From Antarcticirhabdus aurantiaca (GTDB lineage Bacteria; Pseudomonadota; Alphaproteobacteria; Rhizobiales; Rhizobiaceae): a stretch of 64,000 nt of DNA. The position numbers and the translations under genes are program-made. The DNA lies in NCBI RefSeq assembly GCF_009765365.1, contig NZ_VTOM01000019.1, positions 1 through 64,000 of the forward strand, in the 5' to 3' direction. Of this stretch, positions 56,667 through 64,000 are shown in pieces (the first letter of the stretch is position 1; each line of letters begins with the position of its first letter). Under the pieces are notes generated by a model. That model saw only the letters and a program-made list of their open reading frames with translations. It made no database searches and was not told where the DNA came from.

Positions 56667-57047
56667 TCAGCGTGCCCGGGTGGCCGCGCGGGCAAGCGCC
56701 TCGACGAGGGTCGGCCCGGCGAAGGGCTTCTTCACGGCTTCCGCGCCGCTCGCCTCGGCCGGCAGTTCCACCGCCTCGCCGTAGCCGGTGACGAAGACGA
56801 AGGGCACGGCGCGGGCCTTGAGGTCGCCGACCAGCGCGAAGCTCGTCTCGTTGCCGAGATTGACGTCGAGGAGCGCGACGCCGAGCTCTTCCGTCTCGAT
56901 GATGCGGCGCGCCTGGGCGACGCTGGCGGCGGTGAAGACGTTGGCCATGCCGCAGTCGAGCAGCATCTGCTCGGCATCGAGGGCGATGATCATGTTGTCT
57001 TCGACGACGAGGCCGTTGAGGCCCTGCAGCGCTGGTTCCGGGGTCAT
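56667..57047 (-). CDS. Single-domain response regulator
   Basis: A 126-residue receiver domain with no output domain. The acidic pair is Glu16/Asp17 (VVEDN), phosphorylation site Asp61 (LLDVNLG), Thr87 (FVTGYG) and Lys107 (KKPFAG). The ATG overlaps the heme oxygenase stop by 4 bp, so the two are co-translated. In many rhizobia such a receiver goes with a bacteriophytochrome. None is visible here. Confidence 0.9.
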   Translation of the reverse strand: MTPEPALQGLNGLVVEDNMIIALDAEQMLLDCGMANVFTAASVAQARRIIETEELGVALLDVNLGNETSFALVGDLKARAVPFVFVTGYGEAVELPAEASGAEAVKKPFAGPTLVEALARAATRAR

Positions 57048-57730
57048 GGCGCAATCCCGTGGCAATGGCCCTTCGCGGGCGCGGGGCCGGCATCGATCCG
57101 GTCGAGCACGGCGCCGAAATGGCGGAAGGCGGCCTCGGCCCCCGCGAGGCGGGCGTCCTGCCGGGCCGGGGCGGCGAGATCGTCCGGGTCGGCCCCGGCG
57201 AGAACCGACAGGTAGGCCGAGAAGCCGGCGGAGGCGTCGGCATCGGCGAGGTAGCGGAAGCTCGCCTCAGGCCAGAGCTCGGCGGCCCGCCGCTGGAGGA
57301 GCCGCCGGTGCATGTAGCGCGCCCCGAGCTTGGAGCCTTCGAGGACGTAGGCGATGCCGACCGCCTCGTCGAGGCCGGGCGCTGCGGACGCGGGAGCGGA
57401 AGCCTCGGGCGCGCCGAGGGCATCGAGGTCCATGGCCGCGCGGTCGGCTTCGAGGGCGGCGAGGCTGGCGACGAGCGGCGCCACGGCTTCCGGCCGGGCG
57501 GCGAGGGCGCTCGCCAGGAGCCGCGGCACGAGATCGGCGAAAGCGGCGGCGTTCATGGCGACGAAGCGGCGGTAGCTCTCGGGCCCCGCTTCTTCCGTCA
57601 TGCCGGAAAAGCGCGCGTCGAGCGCCTCATGGGCCGCCCGCGTGCCTTCGCGCAGATGCGCCCGCAGCGCCGCCGGGCCGGTCAGGCGCCCATCGGTGGC
57701 GGCCTCGATGCTGGTCTGTGCTGAAGGCAA
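57044..57730 (-). CDS. Biliverdin-producing heme oxygenase (BphO-like)
   Basis: A 228-residue heme oxygenase that opens heme to biliverdin. The proximal heme His lies in LREGTRAAHEALDARF, and IAYVLEGSKLGARYMHRRL is the conserved distal helix of bacterial bphO-type enzymes. The start is a TTG at 57730, placed by GGGGAG about 10 bp upstream; the same frame extends to a TTG at 57748. There is no ATG near the N-terminus. It probably supplies biliverdin to a phytochrome encoded elsewhere. Confidence 0.87.
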   Translation of the reverse strand: MPSAQTSIEAATDGRLTGPAALRAHLREGTRAAHEALDARFSGMTEEAGPESYRRFVAMNAAAFADLVPRLLASALAARPEAVAPLVASLAALEADRAAMDLDALGAPEASAPASAAPGLDEAVGIAYVLEGSKLGARYMHRRLLQRRAAELWPEASFRYLADADASAGFSAYLSVLAGADPDDLAAPARQDARLAGAEAAFRHFGAVLDRIDAGPAPAKGHCHGIAP

Positions 57731-57825
57731 TTCGGCTCGTCTCCCCAAGCCCTAGAGGTAGGTGCTCGCGTCGATGGCGCAAGCTCGCGCGAGCGTCCAG
57801 CGCTATTTCCGCACCCGGGCGCGGC

Positions 57826-59112
57826 TCAGAATCGGTCGCGCAGCGCGAACCAGGTGAGGGCGAGGAAGAGGATCGGGGCGCGCAGGGCGCCTCCGCCGGG
57901 AAAGGCCGAGATCTTCAGCTCCTCCAGGAGCCGCAGCCGGTCGCGGTTGCCGGAGACGCGCTCGGCATAGAGCCGGCCGGAGAAGTTCGACAGCATGACG
58001 CCGTGGCCGGAATAGCCGCCGATGGCCGTGATGCCGGGCTCGACCTCCCGGACATAGGGCATGCGCTGCGGCGTGATGCCGACATAGCCGCCCCAGGCAT
58101 GCGTGAGGGGCACGTCCTTCAGCTGCGGATAGATCTCGGCGATCTGGCGCTTGATATGGGCGCCGATGTCGCCGGTGGCCGAGGTGTAGGCCTCGCGCCC
58201 GCCGAACAGGAGGCGGTTGTCGCGGCTCTTGCGGAAGTAGCGCACGACGAAGCGGGAATCGTCCACCGCCTCGCCGCCCGGCAGGACGTCGGTGCCGGCC
58301 GGCAGCGGCTGGGTCGCGCCGATAAAGGAGCCGATCGGCATGATGTGCGCGGCCGTCTTGTTGCTCAGCTTGGTGCCGTAGGCGTTGGCGGCGAGGAGCG
58401 CGCGCTCCGCCCGCACCGTGCCGCGCGCCGTCTCGACGACGACGCCCCCGCCCTCGCGCCGCACGCGGGTCACCTTCGTGTCCTCGACGATCCGGGCGCC
58501 GGAAGCGTGTGCCGCCCGGGCGAGGCCGACGAGAAGCTTCATCGGGTGGATGTGCCCCGTGCCGGTGTCGCGCAACCCCCCGAAATAGCGGTTCGAGCCG
58601 AGGCGCGCCGCGGTCTCCTCGCGCGCCATGACGTTCACATGCGGATAGCCGTAGCGCAGCGCCAGCTTCTCAGCCTCCGCGCGGTAGTCGGCGAGGTAGC
58701 GCTTCTTGTGGACGACGGAGAGCTGGCCGAGCCGGTAGTCGGCGTCGATGTTCTCGCTCGCCATGAGATCGAGGAGGTGGGCCTTGGCGTCCTCGGCGAG
58801 GTCGAACAGCGCCTTGGCGCGCTCGAAGCCGTAGGCCTCCTCCATCTCGACCACGCCGAGCCGCTGGCCGGTGTTCATCTGCCCGCCATTGCGCCCCGAA
58901 GCGCCGTCGCCGAGGCGCGCGCCCTCGATGAGCAGGACGGAAGCGCCGGCGCGCGCGAGGTGCAGCGCGGCCGAGAGGCCGGTATAGCCGCCGCCGACGA
59001 TCGCGACGTCGGCGCGCGCGTCGCCGTCGAGGGCGGGAAAGCGCGGGCGCGCGACGCCCTCCTCGTACCAGGAGCGGCCCGGCGAGATCGGGGACTGGTG
59101 GGGCGTCTCCAT
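57826..59112 (-). CDS. FAD-dependent oxidoreductase, gamma-glutamylputrescine oxidase-like (PuuB)
   Basis: A 428-residue DAO-family flavoenzyme. The FAD motif is VAIVGGGYTGLSAALHLARA, followed by GASGRNGGQMNTGQRL, typical of PuuB/OrdL. The C-terminus GGGALRAPILFLALTWFALR is also like PuuB. It starts 2 bp after the stop of the PuuA-like gene. Together they should glutamylate and oxidise putrescine. Other DAO substrates remain possible. Confidence 0.88.
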   Translation of the reverse strand: METPHQSPISPGRSWYEEGVARPRFPALDGDARADVAIVGGGYTGLSAALHLARAGASVLLIEGARLGDGASGRNGGQMNTGQRLGVVEMEEAYGFERAKALFDLAEDAKAHLLDLMASENIDADYRLGQLSVVHKKRYLADYRAEAEKLALRYGYPHVNVMAREETAARLGSNRYFGGLRDTGTGHIHPMKLLVGLARAAHASGARIVEDTKVTRVRREGGGVVVETARGTVRAERALLAANAYGTKLSNKTAAHIMPIGSFIGATQPLPAGTDVLPGGEAVDDSRFVVRYFRKSRDNRLLFGGREAYTSATGDIGAHIKRQIAEIYPQLKDVPLTHAWGGYVGITPQRMPYVREVEPGITAIGGYSGHGVMLSNFSGRLYAERVSGNRDRLRLLEELKISAFPGGGALRAPILFLALTWFALRDRF

Positions 59113-59114
59113 CG

Positions 59115-60644
59115 TCAGACCTGGAGCAGCAGGAATTCCCGCTCCCAGGGGCTGATCACCTGCATGAAGGTTTCGAACTCGCCCCGCTTGATGCCGGCAT
59201 AGGTGCCGACGAACTCGCGCGAGAAGACGTCGAGGAAGGCGTCCTCCGCCTCGAAGGCGGCCACCGCCTCCAGGAGCCCGCGCGGCAGCGAGATCTCGCC
59301 GTCCTCGTTGGCGGTAAGGTCGGTGGGCGAGCCCGGCTCGACCTTGCCCACCATGCCGAGATAGCCGCAGGCGAGCGAGGCGGCGAGCGCGAGATAGGGG
59401 TTGGCGTCGGAGGAGGGGAGGCGGTTCTCGACGCGGCGCGAGCGCGCGTCCGAGGTCGGGACCCGGAAGGCCGTGGTGCGGTTGTCGAAGCCCCAGGCAT
59501 TGTTGGTCGGCGCCGACATGCCGTAGGTCAGGCGCCGGTAGGAGTTGACGTAGGGCGCCATCATGATGAGGGCCGCCGGCACGTAGCGCTGGCAACCGCC
59601 GATGAAGTTGAAGAAGGCGGGCGAGGGCGTGCCGTCGGGAAGCGAGAAGACGTTCTCGCCCGTGCGCACGTCCACCACCGACTGGTGGATGTGCATGGCC
59701 GAGCCCGGCTGCTTCTCCATGGGTTTCGCCATGAAGGTCGCGTAGATGCCGTGCTTGAGCGCCGCCTCGCGGATGGTGCGCTTGAACAGGAAGACCTGGT
59801 CGGCGAGCTCCAGCGGGTGGCCGTGGCGCAGGTTGATCTCCAGCTGCGCCGCGCCGTCCTCGTGGATCAGCGTGTCGATCTCCAGGCCCTGCCCGTCGGA
59901 GAAGTGGTAGATGTCGTCGATGAGCTCGTCGAACTCGTTGATGCCCCCGATGGAATAGGACTGGCCGCCCTGGATCTGCCGGCCGGAGCGCCCAACGGGC
60001 GGCGTCAGCGGATAGTCCGGGTCGACGTTCTTGGAGACGAGGTAGAACTCGATCTCCGGTGCCACCACCGGGCGCCAGCCCTGGTTCTCGTAGAGCGCGA
60101 GGACGCGCTTCAGCACGTTGCGCGGCGTGTAGCCGACGGCCGCGCCCGTCTGGTCGACGAGGTCGCAGATCACCTGCGCCGTCGGATCGGTCTCCCAGGG
60201 CACGAGCGAGAGCGTGCCGAGGTCGGGCACGAGCTTCAGATCGCCGTCGTTGGGCGAGTAGCGGAAGGTGCCGGTCTCGTCCGGATATTCGCCCGAGATC
60301 GTGTGCATGAAGAGGGCGGAGGGCAGCGCCAGCGAGGTGTCGCCGGTGAACTTCTTGGCCGGCATCATCTTGCCGCGCGCGACCCCGGCGAGGTCCGGCG
60401 TGATGCACTCGACGTCCTCGATGCGGCGCGCCGCGAGCCATTCCGCCGCCTCGCCCATGGAGCGCACGCCGCGCTTGGAGTCGAGGAAGGCGCGCTTCTC
60501 GGCCGGCGAGAGCTGGACGCCCGACAGGTCGCGCTTGGCCGGCAGGCCGCCGAGATCGGGCTCGGCGACGGGCGGCGGGGCCTTCACGTCCGTCAGTCCG
60601 GGGCCGCGATGCGTCTCGGTCTGCCTGGGCGTCGGGTCGGTCAT
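59115..60644 (-). CDS. Glutamine synthetase-family enzyme, gamma-glutamylputrescine synthetase-like (PuuA)
   Basis: A 509-residue GS-fold ligase. The catalytic domain shows PVVAPEIEFYLV, IDTLIHEDGAAQLEINL, GSAMHIHQSV and TTAFRVPTSDARSRRVENRL, the last replacing the NRSA block of true glutamine synthetase. An N-terminal extension of about 50 Pro-rich residues lengthens it over E. coli PuuA (472). AGGATTG precedes the ATG. Pairing with the PuuB-like oxidase points to putrescine use as nitrogen and carbon source. Confidence 0.88.
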   Translation of the reverse strand: MTDPTPRQTETHRGPGLTDVKAPPPVAEPDLGGLPAKRDLSGVQLSPAEKRAFLDSKRGVRSMGEAAEWLAARRIEDVECITPDLAGVARGKMMPAKKFTGDTSLALPSALFMHTISGEYPDETGTFRYSPNDGDLKLVPDLGTLSLVPWETDPTAQVICDLVDQTGAAVGYTPRNVLKRVLALYENQGWRPVVAPEIEFYLVSKNVDPDYPLTPPVGRSGRQIQGGQSYSIGGINEFDELIDDIYHFSDGQGLEIDTLIHEDGAAQLEINLRHGHPLELADQVFLFKRTIREAALKHGIYATFMAKPMEKQPGSAMHIHQSVVDVRTGENVFSLPDGTPSPAFFNFIGGCQRYVPAALIMMAPYVNSYRRLTYGMSAPTNNAWGFDNRTTAFRVPTSDARSRRVENRLPSSDANPYLALAASLACGYLGMVGKVEPGSPTDLTANEDGEISLPRGLLEAVAAFEAEDAFLDVFSREFVGTYAGIKRGEFETFMQVISPWEREFLLLQV

Positions 60645-60779
60645 GCAATCCTGCGGCGTTGACGGCGATACGCCGACTATAGAGCGGCGCGGGAAAAGGC
60701 GGAAGCCGGGGGCGGTGTGGCGCGCGCGCCTCGGCCGTTCTATCTTGGCGGCATGTGGCGAGGCGGCTTCGGAGGCGAG

Positions 60780-61106
60780 ATGACGACCGTTGCGGGCGGT
60801 GACGTTCGGCAGGCGCGAACCCGAACGGCCGAGGCGATCGAGGCGCTGGCGGTCCGCGGCATGCGCGCCTGGGCTGTCGGCTCGCTCGCGCGCGACGAGT
60901 TCCGCGCGGATTCGGACGTGGATGTCCTCGTCGAATGCCCGCCCGAATCCGAGTACGAGGCCTTTCGCATCGTCGAGGATCGACTCGGCGCTCAGCCGTT
61001 CGACTTCATCCCGGCATCGCGCCTGCGCCCGGACACCTTGAGACATCTCATGGAGGAGGCCGTCGATGCATCCACCCTTCGCGCGCGTCAGGCGCCGGCT
61101 GGATGA
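60780..61106 (+). CDS. MNT-type nucleotidyltransferase (antitoxin candidate)
   Basis: A 108-residue minimal nucleotidyltransferase. The motif GSLARDEFRADSDVDVLV gives GSX10DXD, with a third acid in PFDFIP. GGAGG lies four bases before the ATG at 60780. It overlaps the HEPN gene by 41 bp. In MntA/HepT modules the MNT protein neutralises the HEPN RNase by transferring AMP to it. The module has no other neighbours of that kind and stands between puuA and aceA. Confidence 0.87.
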   Translation: MTTVAGGDVRQARTRTAEAIEALAVRGMRAWAVGSLARDEFRADSDVDVLVECPPESEYEAFRIVEDRLGAQPFDFIPASRLRPDTLRHLMEEAVDASTLRARQAPAG

Positions 61107-61554
61107 CGTTCGCGAGGCCTTCGACCGGCTGCAGGCGATCGAGGCCGAGATCGTGCCACTTCTCGCCGCCACGCCGGGCGAAGCGGCGGGCGTCGCGCGC
61201 AACATGCTGCGCGGATCGGGCATCGAGGGCATCTATTCCGGCATCGAGGGCGTGCTGAAGGCGCTTCTCGTCGCCGCCGACGGAGAGGTTCACGCCGAAG
61301 GGGGCGCATGGCACGCCCGCCTCCTCGCGCAGGCGGCCGAACCGACGGGCCGCCGGCCGCCGATCATCTCGCAGGCGGTCTTCGACCGGCTGGACCGGTT
61401 GCGGGCGTTCCGGCACGTCGAGCGGAACACCTATGCGCATCTCCTGCGCGCCGGCGACGTGGAGCGCAACGTCCAGATCCTGGTCGAGGCCTTTCCCGCT
61501 TTCGAGGTTGAGATCCTCGACTTCCTATCGAGCTTCGACCCCGCCGACGCGTGA
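61066..61554 (+). CDS. HEPN-domain protein (toxin candidate, HepT-like)
   Basis: A 162-residue all-helical protein. The candidate active site is FRHVERNTYAHLLRAG (from residue 115). Canonical HepT has RX4HXY; here Arg116 is followed by Asn121 and Tyr123, while Arg120-X4-His125 keeps the His but not the Tyr. Thus RNase activity is uncertain. GGAGGAGG lies upstream of the ATG and inside the MNT gene, so the pair is coupled. See the findings. Confidence 0.75.
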   Translation: MHPPFARVRRRLDDVREAFDRLQAIEAEIVPLLAATPGEAAGVARNMLRGSGIEGIYSGIEGVLKALLVAADGEVHAEGGAWHARLLAQAAEPTGRRPPIISQAVFDRLDRLRAFRHVERNTYAHLLRAGDVERNVQILVEAFPAFEVEILDFLSSFDPADA

Positions 61555-61602
61555 TCCCGGCCCCACCGCGAGGCAGGACCGGGATCATAAGGCGAGCGCG
61601 GC

Positions 61603-61869
61603 TCAGCGCTCCGTCTTCAGGATCACCGGGATCAGGAGGTCGCCCCAGGTGCCGCCGCCGGAATGGTGGCGGGCGGAGCGGACGAGCTCCACCGAGACGC
61701 CGGCCTCGACCGCCTTCATGACCGACTGGTTCAGGCGGTGGAGGTCGTTGGCGAGCATGCGGATGGCCGCCTGCTGCGCGTCGTCCATGGCGGAGGCCTG
61801 CTCCTCGGCGCGCTCCTTGACGCGGGTGCGCGGGCGGTTCTCGGCGGCGATGTCGACGATGCTGCTCAT
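61603..61869 (-). CDS. Small conserved-looking protein downstream of aceA
   Basis: An 88-residue soluble protein of unrecognised family. It is charged at the N-terminus (AAENRPRTRVKERAEEQASA), helical through the middle (AIRMLANDLHRLNQSVMKAV) and ends with GGGTWGDLLIPVILKTER. AGGGAG precedes the ATG, and it lies 31 bp after the aceA stop in the same direction, so it is probably in the aceA operon. No membrane segment or metal motif is visible. Confidence 0.7.
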   Translation of the reverse strand: MSSIVDIAAENRPRTRVKERAEEQASAMDDAQQAAIRMLANDLHRLNQSVMKAVEAGVSVELVRSARHHSGGGTWGDLLIPVILKTER

Positions 61870-61900
61870 GATCGTATCTCCCTGCGTCGGTTGCTGAACG

Positions 61901-63196
<1,296 letters not shown>

Positions 63197-63560
63197 GCTG
63201 CCTGGCCTCGGATCTCGCGGGCGCTCCGGTTGTCGATCGTTTCGACAAACCTTCCAAGCGGCCGTTGCGAACAATCTGTCACCGCAGTTGCAGGGCATCC
63301 AGGCTCGATGTCGCGGTCGGGCCGGTCATTCGGGTCGTCTTGTGTCGAGGTTGACAGCCGCGTCTTGTAAATCGGTCACGATTGTAAAAGATGCGGCATC
63401 CGAAACGGCGTTCGCAATCCACGGCAACGCGCGCCGCCCATGCTCCCGAACGACATGATCGCGAAACAAAAAGTCATGGCGCCGTCGATGTTTGGAAACC
63501 TTTTTCCGCCATGGTCGGCACGCTTCATCGAAAGCGCTGTTGAACGCCATGGAGTGCGAA
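63197..63560. other. aceA upstream region with TTGTAAA repeats
   Basis: About 360 bp before the small ORF. TTGTAAA occurs at 63365–63371 and TTGTAAAA at 63382–63389, 17 bp apart; another TTGTAAAA at 63180–63187 is inside aceA codons. A TTGACA stands at 63351–63356, but I see no -10 at the right distance. Probably the control region for aceA and the divergent regulator. No other gene is supported here. Confidence 0.45.
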
Positions 63561-63698
63561 ATGAGCGTCGCCGATTGGGTCGGGCGTGTTCTCAAGGTCG
63601 TGCAGGGTATCGCCCGCCCCGCCTACCGCCCCGAGTTGCACTACATGCGCGGGCCCGGCCCCGCCTGCATGCGCCGTTCCGCCTCCGGCGAGCGCTGA
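63561..63698 (+). CDS. Possible 45-residue small protein
   Basis: A short frame MSVADWVGRVLKVVQGIARP ending in a Met/Pro/Arg-rich tail. GGAGTG lies 4–5 bp before the ATG at 63561, and the stop is 37 bp ahead of the XRE regulator. The N-terminal half could form an amphipathic helix. It may be a leader peptide or a real small gene; no family is recognised. Confidence 0.35.
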   Translation: MSVADWVGRVLKVVQGIARPAYRPELHYMRGPGPACMRRSASGER

Positions 63699-63735
63699 TC
63701 CGCTCCGCCGCGCAGCCTGACGGGGCGCGGCGCTG

Positions 63736-64000
63736 ATGGCCGAGAACAAGATCTTCGCCGGCCCGCGCGTCCGGCGGATCCGCAACGGACTCGGCCTCAC
63801 CCAGACGGCGATGGCCCAGGCGCTCGGCATCTCCCCGTCCTATCTCAACCTCATCGAGCGCAACGGCCGCCCGCTGACCGTCCAGCTCATCCTGCGGCTC
63901 GCCCAGGTCTACAAGGTCGACCTCGCCGACCTCGAGGGCGCCGAGCGCCAGGGCTCCGTGTCCGAGCTGAAGGCGATCTTCTCCGACCCGCTGCTGGCGG
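63736..64000 (+). CDS. XRE-family regulator, RamB/ScfR-like, N-terminal part
   Basis: The first 88 codons only; the gene continues past the right edge. The HTH is typical (RIRNGLGLTQTAMAQALGIS, then PSYLNLIERNGRPLTVQLIL). A longer ScfR/DUF2083 sensor domain is expected downstream. This class controls glyoxylate or propionate pathways, and its divergent place opposite aceA fits that. Confidence 0.8.
   Translation, partial: MAENKIFAGPRVRRIRNGLGLTQTAMAQALGISPSYLNLIERNGRPLTVQLILRLAQVYKVDLADLEGAERQGSVSELKAIFSDPLLA

Noticed and set aside
57826-60648. 940-codon minus-strand frame
   Set aside because: Its first half is out-of-frame reading of the PuuA-like gene; the real oxidase starts at 59112.

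Overview
The window is high-GC DNA (roughly 70% G+C) from an alphaproteobacterium, almost certainly of the order Hyphomicrobiales (Rhizobiales). Three things point there: the gene string DUF2948–hisD–UPF0262–low-molecular-weight phosphatase, a cellulose operon that includes bcsN, and rpmH–rnpA–yidC–engB in the usual alphaproteobacterial order. An Aurantimonas/Aureimonas-like family is plausible, but the sequence alone does not prove it.

Layout, left to right. Positions 1–8.7 kb carry a cellulose synthesis operon on the minus strand (bcsN, bcsA, bcsB, bcsZ and a TPR protein running off the left edge). Single regulators and a chemoreceptor follow (9–13 kb). Next is a sugar-uptake operon (13.4–20.8 kb): ABC ATPase, GH127 glycosidase, two permeases and a binding protein, controlled by a divergent LacI gene whose intergenic region holds a repeated operator-like motif. 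A compositionally odd 0.9-kb patch lies against the 3' end of tRNA-Gly(GCC) (20.8–21.8 kb). Then come a sensor kinase, a flavin disulfide reductase and a TVP38/DedA membrane protein (22–26 kb), the core rpmH–rnpA–yidC–engB cluster (26–29 kb), a TetR/EmrAB-type efflux locus with a clear operator (29–33.4 kb), and the hisD cluster (33.5–36.3 kb).

From 36.4 to 46.5 kb lies a cell-surface polysaccharide cluster: ligase/polymerase, three or four glycosyltransferases, a flippase, a chain-length protein and a secreted GH10 glycanase. From 46.6 to 56.5 kb an alpha-glucoside/trehalose-type ABC importer is followed by an SDR gene and then, on the other strand, zwf–pgl–edd. Together these could import a disaccharide and send its glucose into the Entner–Doudoroff pathway. 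The right end has a heme oxygenase with a response regulator, a putrescine-catabolism pair (PuuA/PuuB-like), a nucleotidyltransferase–HEPN toxin–antitoxin pair, and isocitrate lyase with a divergent XRE regulator that runs off the right edge.

Most of the window is ordinary chromosome. The least explained items are the HEPN partner with an unusual active-site motif, the gene remnant inside the alpha-glucoside operon, the foreign-looking patch at tRNA-Gly, and several well-formed palindromes and mutually exclusive hairpins in intergenic regions. I saw no CRISPR array, insertion sequence, prophage or rRNA.
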